Shown piece after piece: positions 6,080 through 13,980 of a DNA stretch of 30,169 bases. A program made the position numbers and the translations under genes. Each line of letters opens with the position of its first letter. The first letter of the stretch is position 1. The notes below the pieces were generated by a model that did not search any database, had not been told where the DNA came from, and worked only from the letters and a program-made list of their open reading frames with translations. Source of the stretch: Clostridia bacterium (GTDB taxonomy: Bacteria; Bacillota_A; Clostridia; Christensenellales; Aristaeellaceae); contig JAFWQM010000010.1 in NCBI GenBank assembly GCA_017509065.1, positions 1 through 30,169 on the forward strand, given 5' to 3'.

Positions 6080-7087
6080 ATGAAATCGTTGCCAAAGAAT
6101 CTGCTAACAGTGTTCCTTTGCCTCTGCCTGCTCATCGGAAGCGGCGGGCTGGCTGAGAGCGGGAGCGCCGCGGACGCGCAGGAGGAAGAATTGCAATACC
6201 GTTTCGGGCTGGAAGCGGAAGTGACCTTAGACCAGGATGGAAATCCCGCGCTCGTCAACGGCTTTCCTTTCCGCACGGCGACGGCGTCCTATTATGACGG
6301 CGGGCAGCATAAGGTATTCGATTTTGACGCGGACATCCTGGATTATCCCTTCTACCGCGCTTCCACGGCATACGACGGCAATCTGGCCGCCATGTCCCTG
6401 GCCATGGCCCTGAGCGCCAGCCGCATGCCGGACGGCGGAAGCGGCGAAACGGAAAAAGAAGCGGATTCCGCCCTGAACATGGAAACCTTCCTTCCCGAAG
6501 CGGGCTTTACAGACATTCGCGTGGATGATTACTCCAAAGTGACCTCCATGTACACGGTCGCCACTGCCATGGGCTGCCGCCGCATGGAAGCGGAGGGAGA
6601 AGAACCCTTCACGCTCATCGCCATCGGCGTGTGCGGCAGCGGGTATAAGAATGAATGGCAATCCAATATGTCGCCGGGGCAGGGCGATATCCACAAAGGC
6701 TTTCTGGAAGCGGCGAACCTGGTGGTAGACCGCCTGGCCGGATACATCGCAACACGCGGGTTTCACGGCCGGTTGAAGGTATGGATCTCCGGCTTCAGCC
6801 GCGCCGCGGCGGTGTCGAACCTGGCCGCCGCCGTCATGACGGATACCGGCATGATGCCAAAGGAAAACGTGTACGCCTACACCTTCACCACCCCGGCGGC
6901 GGTCAAAAATCCCCCTGAAACGGGGTATGAGCACATTTTCAACATTCTCTGCCCCACCGATCTGATCCCCCCAGGTCATGCCCGCGGACTGGGGCTTTGG
7001 CCGGTACGGCCAGGATCTGTTTCTGCCCGTGCCGGAGTATTCCTCTTTTTTCGGCGCGGAAGTGACAAGCCTGCGGGCGGAGGTTGA
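6080..7087 (+). CDS. secreted lipase-like alpha/beta-hydrolase, N-terminal part of a frameshifted gene
   Basis: Starts at ATG 6080 after GGAGG (6065-6069). Residues 1-25 are a signal peptide (KNLLTVFLCLCLLIGSGGLAES). The extracellular region carries an alpha/beta-hydrolase pattern: strand LKVWISGFSRAAA with the nucleophile elbow G238-F-S240-R, then YTFTTPAAV and NILCPTDLIP, where D294 is a plausible catalytic Asp. This arrangement is typical of lipase-class-3-like proteins of Bacillota. After residue 297 the frame becomes unlike protein (HARGLGLWPVRPG...) because of a one-base shift at a run of six C (6967-6972); with five C the reading continues in the 6978-8021 frame as LIPQVMPADWGFGRYG. 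The intact protein would be 646 residues. The substrate is unknown. The break may be a sequencing error or a real inactivating mutation. Confidence 0.72.
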   Translation: MKSLPKNLLTVFLCLCLLIGSGGLAESGSAADAQEEELQYRFGLEAEVTLDQDGNPALVNGFPFRTATASYYDGGQHKVFDFDADILDYPFYRASTAYDGNLAAMSLAMALSASRMPDGGSGETEKEADSALNMETFLPEAGFTDIRVDDYSKVTSMYTVATAMGCRRMEAEGEEPFTLIAIGVCGSGYKNEWQSNMSPGQGDIHKGFLEAANLVVDRLAGYIATRGFHGRLKVWISGFSRAAAVSNLAAAVMTDTGMMPKENVYAYTFTTPAAVKNPPETGYEHIFNILCPTDLIPPGHARGLGLWPVRPGSVSARAGVFLFFRRGSDKPAGGG

Positions 7088-8021
7088 CAGAACGGTTTTC
7101 GGCGTGGAAAACAATTACAGCCCGAAACTGAATTTACGGATGCGGCTGCTGTATTCGCTCCTGCTGGACGTGATGGACAACCAGGCGTACTATGACAGCA
7201 CCATCCAGCCCGCGCTGATCGGAATCATGCAGGACAAGTCCATTCCCAATCTGCTGACTACGCTGAGGGCTTTGATGGTGGAGCAGATCGGCAGCACGAA
7301 GTCCCAGATCACCGACATGGACGAGCTGATGGATTATTTCATCCGGGTTTTCAGCGGAGCGGCCGCGCAGTTCGGGTTTGGCTCCGCGGACGAAAACGCC
7401 GTTTCGCCCCTGCGCAGGCTCTTCACGGAACATTTCCTTGACTCCTATCAGTCCAGCATCATCGCGATACGCAATCAGCTGTTTGAGCCCTCCACCGCGG
7501 CTTACTATGTGATGGTGCGCGGCCCGGTGACCGTTTCCATCGCTTTTTCGGATGACGCGGGAGAATCCATCGTGCGCATGGACGCAAGCGGGCAAAATAT
7601 CGTGATCACCGTCCATTTTCTGGCGGGAGCCGCTTTATTCCTGCTGTACCATTTCGCTCTGATCTGCTTCTTCCTGCGCCGTCAGTCCCTCCCCCTGAGG
7701 CGATGGGTGCAGTGGGGCGTCATCGCGGCGCCGCTCACGGCTGTCATCCTGCTCTTTTATACGCCTTCCCACGGCGTGATGGCCTGGGCGGCAGGCGTTT
7801 ACGCGCCGGTCATGCTGCTGACGGTTTTCTGCGCGAGCGGCCAAACCTTCCGCGTCCGCGCGGGCGCGCTGATGTTTGTCGCTTCGGACTTCCTTCTGGT
7901 TCTGTTTTCCGTGCTGGTCCATGAACCGCTGATTCACGCCATTTATATGGGCTTGTTCTATGCCGCGCTTCTGCTGCCGGCGATTGGAGAAAGAGCGGAA
8001 GAACTGCGCGCCGACTTATGA
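6978..8021 (+). CDS. C-terminal part of the lipase-like protein, with YhhN/TMEM86-like membrane segment
   Basis: This frame continues the 6080 gene after a single-base shift, so the ATG at 6978 is probably not a true start (no ribosome site). It first completes the hydrolase domain with WGFGRYGQDLFLP, a motif that usually follows the catalytic Asp region in these lipase-like proteins, then a helical region. From about residue 205 of this part come five membrane helices (FLAGAALFLLYHFALICFF; VIAAPLTAVILLF; MAWAAGVYAPVMLLTVF; GALMFVASDFLLVLFSVLV; AIYMGLFYAALLLPAIG). The GALMFVASDFLL segment followed by a YxxLFYAALLL helix resembles the end of YhhN/TMEM86 lysoplasmalogenase-family proteins. That match is by eye. 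The gene ends 14 bases before the next promoter. Confidence 0.68.
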   Translation: MPADWGFGRYGQDLFLPVPEYSSFFGAEVTSLRAEVDRTVFGVENNYSPKLNLRMRLLYSLLLDVMDNQAYYDSTIQPALIGIMQDKSIPNLLTTLRALMVEQIGSTKSQITDMDELMDYFIRVFSGAAAQFGFGSADENAVSPLRRLFTEHFLDSYQSSIIAIRNQLFEPSTAAYYVMVRGPVTVSIAFSDDAGESIVRMDASGQNIVITVHFLAGAALFLLYHFALICFFLRRQSLPLRRWVQWGVIAAPLTAVILLFYTPSHGVMAWAAGVYAPVMLLTVFCASGQTFRVRAGALMFVASDFLLVLFSVLVHEPLIHAIYMGLFYAALLLPAIGERAEELRADL

Positions 8022-8034
8022 CCCAGGGTTCTCA

Positions 8035-8063
8035 TTGACAATACGGGAAAAGAATGATAAAAT
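8035..8063 (+). promoter_or_regulatory. sigma-A promoter of the SH3-protein operon
   Basis: TTGACA (8035-8040), 17-base spacer, TAAAAT (8058-8063) with an extended -10 TG at 8055-8056. The leader to the start codon is about 140 bases and holds short inverted repeats (for example CCGAT/ATCGG at 8165-8177); I do not recognise a riboswitch in it. Confidence 0.75.
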
Positions 8064-8213
8064 CTCGGTGAATTCGTAAGCGAGACCAACGATCCGTCGG
8101 AATAAAAAAGGCAGCGTGAGGCTGTATTGGCAAAGCTTCTCCCGCTTCCGAATCCCGGCATATTCCGATCGCATCGGGTGCAATATTTTCAATCTGCAGA
8201 GGGAGGTTTTTCC

Positions 8214-8849
8214 ATGAGAAAACGGTTTCTTTCCCTGATCCTGATTTCCGCGCTCGTTCTGGGGCTGACGCTCCCCTGCGCGCAGGCGGGAGCGCTGGGG
8301 GCGTATGTGACCCGGTATGTCTACACCCAAAATGGCCTGAGCCTGAATGTGCGTGAATCGCCGAGCACCGGCGCGAAGGTGATCGGCGGCCTGCCCTACG
8401 GCACCGCGGTGGAAGTGAGAGGCTACACGGGCGGCAGCGTATGGGCGATCATCAGCTATTACGGCGCGACGGCTTACGTGCAGAGCCGCTACCTGGTGGA
8501 CTACTATCCCGGCCCCAAACCTACGCAGCAGCCTGTCACCCCGACGCCCGCCCCATATTCGGACGCCCAGAAGATCCTGGACGAGATGAACGCCGAGTTC
8601 CGCAGCGCAAAAACAGGCAACACGCCGTTCACCGTCGCCGCGCGTCCGTCCCGTTCCAGCGGCTGGGTGAACCTGCGCTGGGCGCCGTCGCTCGACGCTG
8701 AGGTCATCAGCAAATGCTATTCCGGCAAGGTGCTGACCGTCATCAGGGAATTGAAGAACTGGTATCAGGTGGAAGACCCTGAAACCGGCAGTATCGGCTT
8801 TATCAGCCGGCAGTACGTGACCATCATCGGCGCCGGCACGGCAAGGTAA
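8214..8849 (+). CDS. secreted protein with two bacterial SH3 domains
   Basis: Probably binds cell wall or acts as an extracellular adaptor. The ATG at 8214 is chosen because GGGAGG (8201-8206) precedes it and it opens directly on a signal peptide (MRKRFLSLILISALVLGL...AQA); an in-frame ATG at 8127 lacks a ribosome site. The 211-residue protein has a first SH3b repeat with LSLNVRESPSTGAKVIG and VWAIISYYGATAYVQSRYL, a proline-rich linker (GPKPTQQPVTPTPAP), and a second repeat with VNLRWAPSLDAEVISKC and WYQVEDPETGSIGFISRQYV. The RESPS/RWAPS turn and the GxxGYV-like ends are typical of SH3_3. No enzyme domain is present. It is co-transcribed with the next gene (27-base gap). Confidence 0.85.
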   Translation: MRKRFLSLILISALVLGLTLPCAQAGALGAYVTRYVYTQNGLSLNVRESPSTGAKVIGGLPYGTAVEVRGYTGGSVWAIISYYGATAYVQSRYLVDYYPGPKPTQQPVTPTPAPYSDAQKILDEMNAEFRSAKTGNTPFTVAARPSRSSGWVNLRWAPSLDAEVISKCYSGKVLTVIRELKNWYQVEDPETGSIGFISRQYVTIIGAGTAR

Positions 8850-8876
8850 CGACAAGGATTTGCGGGAGGAAACGAT

Positions 8877-9422
8877 ATGAAGAAATTACTGGCTGCTGTG
8901 TTCTGCCTGGTGCTGGCGCTGAGCTGTCTGAGCGCCCTGGCGCAGGAAGAAAAAACAAACTTAGGTGTGATCAACGTAAACGGCGCTTTCAACCTGAAAT
9001 GCGCTTTGCCTGAAGATTATCGCCTGGAAGTAACGGATGTGGACTCCACCGGCCTGAAAGCGAATATTCTTCCGCTGGACCCGGCCAAGCCCTCCATGAT
9101 CCTGATCGTTGAATTCGACGACATGTACGCGCAGGTGGAACGGCTGAACGACCTTTCCGATGAGGATCTGGCTTTCCTCGAAAGCACGTATGACGAATAC
9201 AAAGTGGAATTCACCTACAGCGAAACATCCTATGGCACCAAACTGCTCATCGCCAAGGAAGTGGGCGATGATGAAGATTTCGTATCCATCTTCAGCATCT
9301 ACAAGGGCTATCAGGTAGAATTCATCATGCTGCCCGGCGAGAGCAGCGCCGCTCTGACCGACGCGCAGATTCAGCAGTGCATCGCCTTCCTGAGCGAGCT
9401 GGATTTCGTTCCGGTGGAATAA
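8877..9422 (+). CDS. small secreted protein of unknown function
   Basis: A 181-residue protein with an N-terminal signal peptide (MKKLLAAVFCLVLALSCLSALAQ, likely cut after ALA). The mature part is acidic and mixed alpha/beta (GAFNLKCALPEDYRLEV; LIVEFDDMYAQVERLNDLSDEDLAFLE; TKLLIAKEV; GYQVEFIMLPGE), ending with a helix TDAQIQQCIAFLSELDFV. I do not recognise the family; the pattern resembles small secreted proteins that measure or bind something at the cell surface, but no function should be inferred. RBS GGGAGGAAACG precedes the ATG. It follows the SH3 protein in one transcript and is ended by a strong terminator. Confidence 0.8.
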   Translation: MKKLLAAVFCLVLALSCLSALAQEEKTNLGVINVNGAFNLKCALPEDYRLEVTDVDSTGLKANILPLDPAKPSMILIVEFDDMYAQVERLNDLSDEDLAFLESTYDEYKVEFTYSETSYGTKLLIAKEVGDDEDFVSIFSIYKGYQVEFIMLPGESSAALTDAQIQQCIAFLSELDFVPVE

Positions 9423-9479
9423 ACTGCAGCCATTGCGGCAGCTTGCTTCCTGAAACGCATAATTAACGCGACAAAGTAT

Positions 9480-9515
9480 TTGCCGGAGAGATATGTTTCT
9501 CTCCGGCAATTTTTT
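9480..9515 (+). terminator. rho-independent terminator
   Basis: Perfect 11-bp stem TTGCCGGAGAG / CTCTCCGGCAA (9480-9490, 9499-9509), 8-base loop, followed by TTTTTT. It ends the SH3-protein transcript. Confidence 0.92.
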
Positions 9516-9546
9516 CAGTGTGAGCGCTCCGAAATCGCTCAGCCCT

Positions 9547-10440
9547 TTATTTGAAGCATTTGCCGCACGGCTCATAGCCGTTGGCGATGGCGTCGAGCAG
9601 GTCGATTTCCACCGGGTTTTTCATCTGGGAGCAGTTCGGATTGCTGTGGTATTTTTTTCCGCTCTTGGTGATCCAGACCGTGCCGGAGGCCGGAAGCCCG
9701 TTCGTCGATCCGCCGACCGCCGAGGGCAGGGTGGCGCTGCCGCTCCCGGTCAGCTGGCTGAGCTTTCGGGTCGTTTTGCCGTCCCACTTGCGATACAGGT
9801 CCACCAGCGCGGACACCCGCACCGCGAGATTGACGTTCTGCGCCGAAGCGTATGTGGCCGTGGTAATGCCGATGACCTTGCCCTGATCGTTCAGCAGCGC
9901 GCCGCCGCTGCTGCCGGCGGATATAGGCGCGGTGAACTGGATCCAGTTTTTGTTGTTCTGGTCAAAGAACGCGCTGATGTTCCCGATGGAAACCGTGTTT
10001 TTCAGGCCCGCCGGACTGCCGATGGTCACGACGGTCTGCGAGCGTTTCAGATTGCCGGAGGCGTCGTAATCCAGCGGCTGCACCTTTTTCCCCGCGTGGA
10101 AAACCAGGATCGCAAGATCCAGCTTTTTATCCGCGGCGCATACTTCGTCGATCACGAATTGATCCGTGTCGTCGCTGATCGCGACCAGATAGGCCCCGTC
10201 CTCGATCACATGGTAATTCGTCACCATGATGGAAGAATCGAAGATGACAAACCCGCTGCCCACCGCCAGCTTTCGGTTGCGCGCGTCGTAAACCTCCAGC
10301 ATGAAAACGGAGTCCGCCGCTTTTTCCACGGCGTCGGCGTCGCTTGAAAAGCTGTATTCGGCGCGGGCGGTTCCCATGAAGGAAAACAGGACCAGCGCCG
10401 TTGTCAGGAAGAAGGCCGCAATGAAAACTCTGCTTTTCAT
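9547..10440 (-). CDS. secreted trypsin-like serine protease with C-terminal zinc-ribbon-like tail
   Basis: Extracellular or membrane-anchored protease of the S1/HtrA fold. Residues 1-27 are a signal peptide or anchor (FIAAFFLTTALVLFSFMGTARA). The catalytic triad is visible as H77 in TNYHVIED, D108 in KLDLAIL and S178 in SAGSSGGALLN. There is no PDZ domain; instead a Gly/Ser/Pro-rich linker (about 230-252) leads to a tail TVWITKSGKKYHSNPNC...PCGKC with H265, C270, C292 and C295, resembling the small Ada-like metal-binding module found at the ends of secreted nucleases and other surface proteins. RBS GGAG lies 4 bases before the ATG. It lies downstream of the GH2 gene on the same strand but has its own promoter. 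The target is unknown. Confidence 0.88.
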   Translation of the reverse strand: MKSRVFIAAFFLTTALVLFSFMGTARAEYSFSSDADAVEKAADSVFMLEVYDARNRKLAVGSGFVIFDSSIMVTNYHVIEDGAYLVAISDDTDQFVIDEVCAADKKLDLAILVFHAGKKVQPLDYDASGNLKRSQTVVTIGSPAGLKNTVSIGNISAFFDQNNKNWIQFTAPISAGSSGGALLNDQGKVIGITTATYASAQNVNLAVRVSALVDLYRKWDGKTTRKLSQLTGSGSATLPSAVGGSTNGLPASGTVWITKSGKKYHSNPNCSQMKNPVEIDLLDAIANGYEPCGKCFK

Positions 10441-10503
10441 TTTTCTCCTTTGCTGCGATTTTTCTCGGCATCGCCGGCCGGTATGATGACAGCTTTCATT
10501 GGT

Positions 10504-10532
10504 ATTCTATCATAGCTTTCGGGTGGATGGAA
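10504..10532 (-). promoter_or_regulatory. extended -10 promoter of the serine protease gene
   Basis: On the minus strand TGATAGAAT gives an extended -10 (hexamer TAGAAT, 10509-10504) with a weak TTCCAT -35 (10532-10527) at 17 bases. No terminator is visible between the GH2 gene and this site, so read-through from upstream is also possible. Confidence 0.5.
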
Positions 10533-10537
10533 CGCTT

Positions 10538-13500
10538 TTAAGGCGCGTCAGCGGGCAGGAACCTGAACCCATAGAAGTCAAAGCTGCTGCCGGGGAGGAA
10601 CACGAAGGAAACGTCGCATAAGCCCCCGGGTACGTCCACGGTAAAGGTATGTTCGCCACGTTTGGACTGTTTGAACCCGCAGGTCGAGACGGCGGCTTCG
10701 CCCTGTTCATTGGTCACGCGGAGAGACACGGTGTTGATGTCCAGTTCCGTCGCGCCGTCCAGGGTCAGGAGCATCTTTCCGGCTTTCTCAAACTCCATAT
10801 GGTGGAAGGACAGGGTCACGTTGTTGCCGATCTTTCGGACGGCGTCGCTGTCTTTTTGGTAGCTGTCGCCGTACAGTTCGTCGCAGTCTACGGCGCGGTT
10901 GTAGCGCAGGGCGCGGCTCTGGCGGGTGAAGGAGAAGCCCTGCATGTGCACCTTGCTGTCCAGGGAGAAAGCCAGGGTGTGCACGCCGGTCAGCGCATCG
11001 GGCAAGCGCCAGGTTTCAGGTTGGTAGGTGTTCCAGATGCTGAGCTTCTGGTAGGGCAGATCGCAGATAAACCGCCCGCCCTGACCCGGCATACCGTCCC
11101 AGAGCTTGATGCGGTACAGGTCTCCATTCAGAGCGAAGATGGGAACAGTGATCTCGTCCGAACCCGCCGGGCCGAAGTCCACGTTGGAGAAGCCCACAGC
11201 GCTTTCGCTCTCACGGGCAAAGGCGATGCCCCGGTCGTTGCCCACGCCCACGTCGCCCTCCCGCAGGTCGCAGAGGGAGCCGTAAATGAATTCATAAGGA
11301 TTCAGGCCCATCGGCCCGAAGCCGAAAGCGGACACCTCGATCACGGACAGGACGCGGGTGTGCGGATACCCGTTGTTCGCGGTAGCGCGGAGGTACACGT
11401 TCCCGTCGCCCAGGGCGGTGATGGTGACCGTATCGCCATCCTGGGACACTTTCACGCAGGGCATGTCCACCCCCTGCGCGTTCGTCGCGCGGAAGCGGAT
11501 GTCCTGCTTTTTCGCATTTTCTGGATGCACGGACACCCGGAAGGATACGGAAGGATGATCGGGCGTCAGGGCGATTTCGGAGAGCGGTTTCAGATCGATA
11601 CGGCGGATGAAAATTTCTTCCTCTGTGTCCTTTTCCTTGCAAAGAGCGGGGAACATGCGCTTTTCCTTTGCGTTGCTTTCCGTCACATCGAAGGAGATTT
11701 CGGCAGGCTCCAGGCTGTTCCCCGTCACCTTCACGCGCATTTCTCCCGCGTCGTTCGCCCCGGCCATGATGAGCAGTTTGCCGGAGAACAGACGGCGGCT
11801 TGTGACCTGATAGCTGTCCGCATCCGCGCTGTCGCCGTTGTCCATGCCCAGCAGCACGCCCGCGCCGGTCACTTCCGCATGAAGGCGGTTCGCGGCGTTT
11901 TCCACGGGATAACCGTTTTCGTCGACCACGCTGACGGCGATGAACGCGATGTCTCCGCAATGGGCTTTCAGGGTCGTTTGCTCAGAAGAAAGGATGATCT
12001 TTTTCGCTTCACCGAAGGAAGAACGGACTGTCTCGCACAGTATCTTCCCGGCCTTGTCGTATGCAACGGCTTTCAGTTCGCCAGGTGTATAGGGCACCTG
12101 CCAGATTGGCAAGCTCCCTTCCGCGTCGCGCAAATCCACTTTTTTCCGTCCAAGGGATTTGCTGTTCAGGAACAGTTCCGCTTCCGCACCGTTGGTCATC
12201 ACGGGCACGTCGATCAGCTGGCCTTCGTTCCAGTCCCAGATAATCCCGATGTGGATCATGGGCTGATCCGTCCACATGGCCTGATAGAAATAGTAGGCGT
12301 CCTTTGGGAAGCAGGCGGTATCGGTCTGGCCGAAGTAACAGCAACGGGTCTGGTAGGGGGTGGGCTCGCCGATGTAGTCGATGCCCGCCCAGATGAACTG
12401 GCCCAGGGAGTAGGGCGTGTTCAGGTCCTCCGTCAGCATCACGCGCAGGTCGTGGGCACCCCAGCTGGTATTGGTGTTGAGCAGGGCGGAGCACTGCAAA
12501 TCTTCCTCGGAGAGGATGGTTTCCTTCATCGGGAAATGGTAAATCCCCCGGCTGGCCAGGAGGGAGCCGGTCTCGCTGCCGAAGATCACCCAATCGGGAT
12601 GCTGTTCGTGGTGCGTTGCGTAGTACCTTTCAGCGTAGTTGTAGCCCGGCAGTTTCGTAATGTCCGCGCATTTCTGAGCGCCCTGCCAGGGCATGTAGTT
12701 GCTGGCAAAAGTCACCCGTGCGTGGCGGGCGTCGTGCTTGCGCACTTCGTCCATCAGCGTTTTCGTCCAATACTGGCCCCGATCCGACGCCTGCATATCG
12801 TAGATTTCGTTGCCGATGCTCCATAAAATCACGCAGGGATGGCACCGGTCGCGCCGCACCCAGGCGGCCACGTCCTGCGGGTAGGTGTCCGGGAAGAAGC
12901 GGGCGTTGTCGTAGGGCGTTTTGGACAGTTCCCACATATCGTAGAGCTCGTCCATCACCACAAAACCCATCCGGTCGCACAAATCCAAAAGCTGCCGGGC
13001 CGGGGGATTGTGGCTGGTGCGGATGGCGTTGACGCCCATTTCGCGCATGACGCGAAGCTGCCGCTCCGCCGCCTTCTCATGGAACGCCGCGCCGAGCAAG
13101 CCCAGGTCGTGATGCAGGCAGACGCCTTTCAGTTTAACGGGTTTTCCATTCAGGAAGAAGCCCCTGTCCGGGGCAAATTCCGTCTGCCGGAAGCCCACGC
13201 TGATTTCCTCTTTCTGGTCGCCGAGGGTCAGCGTCAGCGCGTAGAGGTACGGATTTTCAATGCCCCAGGGCGTGATATCGGAGAGTGTCCACGCAATCGC
13301 GTCGCTCGTCATGGTGCCTTCCGCGACGGTGTTTCCGCTTTGATCCAGCAGAACGCAGAAAGGCATCTCTTCCCCCGGTCCCACGATTTCCGCTTCCACG
13401 GTCAGGGTCCATTTGCCATCTTTGTATTCCGTGTTCACCTGGAACCCGTCGGGCACCATATGGCGCTTCGGCAGCAGCAGGAGATTCACGTCCCGGAAGA

Positions 13501-13891
13501 TGCCCGCGCCGGAATACCATCGGGAATTGGGGCTTTGGTGGCGGATATGCACGGCGATTTCGTTTTCGCCGTCTGCCAGTCTGCCCGTCAGATCCACGAA
13601 AAATGGGGTATAGCCATACCGATGAGTGCAGATGATTTCCCTGTTCAGCAGCACATCCGCGTCCATGTATACGCCGTCGAAGTCCAGCAGTACGGTTTCC
13701 GCATCGGCTTCGGCCTTCAAAAAGGTTTTCACATACCAGCCGTCGCCGGATTCGTACAGATCGTCCGTCTGGCCGATCAGCCAGTCGTGGGGCAGCAGAA
13801 CGGCGCGTTTTTCCACACATTTCATATTGCCGTATGCGCTCTCCAGCGGCAGCTTCACAAATTCCCAGCCTTCGTTCCACAGCTTTCGCAT
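10538..13891 (-). CDS. glycoside hydrolase family 2 (beta-galactosidase-like), multidomain
   Basis: Retaining exo-glycosidase, probably a beta-galactosidase, acting in the cytoplasm because no signal peptide is present. The ATG at 13891 is chosen because AGAGGAGG stands 9 bases upstream; 31 more in-frame residues upstream are not protein-like. In 1117-residue numbering: an N-terminal sugar-binding jelly roll (GDGWYVKTF; SRWYSGAGIFRDV), an Ig-like domain, and the TIM barrel with IRTSHNPPA, acid/base E362 in SIGNEIYDM and nucleophile E440 in VIFGSETGS. An Ig-like domain of the DUF4982 kind follows, then a domain with VENAANRLHAEVTGAG, and a long C-terminal region with a CBM6-like sandwich (about 890-1010) and a final beta domain. 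It lies 89 bases after the NlpC/P60 gene. The true substrate may be another beta-glycoside. Confidence 0.9.
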   Translation of the reverse strand: MRKLWNEGWEFVKLPLESAYGNMKCVEKRAVLLPHDWLIGQTDDLYESGDGWYVKTFLKAEADAETVLLDFDGVYMDADVLLNREIICTHRYGYTPFFVDLTGRLADGENEIAVHIRHQSPNSRWYSGAGIFRDVNLLLLPKRHMVPDGFQVNTEYKDGKWTLTVEAEIVGPGEEMPFCVLLDQSGNTVAEGTMTSDAIAWTLSDITPWGIENPYLYALTLTLGDQKEEISVGFRQTEFAPDRGFFLNGKPVKLKGVCLHHDLGLLGAAFHEKAAERQLRVMREMGVNAIRTSHNPPARQLLDLCDRMGFVVMDELYDMWELSKTPYDNARFFPDTYPQDVAAWVRRDRCHPCVILWSIGNEIYDMQASDRGQYWTKTLMDEVRKHDARHARVTFASNYMPWQGAQKCADITKLPGYNYAERYYATHHEQHPDWVIFGSETGSLLASRGIYHFPMKETILSEEDLQCSALLNTNTSWGAHDLRVMLTEDLNTPYSLGQFIWAGIDYIGEPTPYQTRCCYFGQTDTACFPKDAYYFYQAMWTDQPMIHIGIIWDWNEGQLIDVPVMTNGAEAELFLNSKSLGRKKVDLRDAEGSLPIWQVPYTPGELKAVAYDKAGKILCETVRSSFGEAKKIILSSEQTTLKAHCGDIAFIAVSVVDENGYPVENAANRLHAEVTGAGVLLGMDNGDSADADSYQVTSRRLFSGKLLIMAGANDAGEMRVKVTGNSLEPAEISFDVTESNAKEKRMFPALCKEKDTEEEIFIRRIDLKPLSEIALTPDHPSVSFRVSVHPENAKKQDIRFRATNAQGVDMPCVKVSQDGDTVTITALGDGNVYLRATANNGYPHTRVLSVIEVSAFGFGPMGLNPYEFIYGSLCDLREGDVGVGNDRGIAFARESESAVGFSNVDFGPAGSDEITVPIFALNGDLYRIKLWDGMPGQGGRFICDLPYQKLSIWNTYQPETWRLPDALTGVHTLAFSLDSKVHMQGFSFTRQSRALRYNRAVDCDELYGDSYQKDSDAVRKIGNNVTLSFHHMEFEKAGKMLLTLDGATELDINTVSLRVTNEQGEAAVSTCGFKQSKRGEHTFTVDVPGGLCDVSFVFLPGSSFDFYGFRFLPADAP

Positions 13892-13980
13892 CTTTCCGAT
13901 CCTCCTCTGATGATTCTGACAGCAAAAGTCTTTATTATTTTCTGCCTTTCTCGGAAGGGGTCTGGGGGAACATATTCTTT

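Noticed and set aside
8127..8213. Upstream in-frame ATG giving the SH3 protein a longer N-terminus
   Set aside because: No ribosome site, and the extra residues would bury the signal peptide. The ATG at 8214 has GGGAGG and starts directly at the signal peptide.
8070..8213. Riboswitch in the 140-base leader of the SH3 gene
   Set aside because: Only short unrelated hairpins are visible, none matching a consensus core I recognise, and there is no terminator/antiterminator pair.
10649..12826. 725-codon open frame on the plus strand, opposite the GH2 gene
   Set aside because: It is antisense to a clear glycosidase and its translation is rich in His, Gln, Arg and Val with no domain pattern. It is open only because of the codon bias of the real gene.
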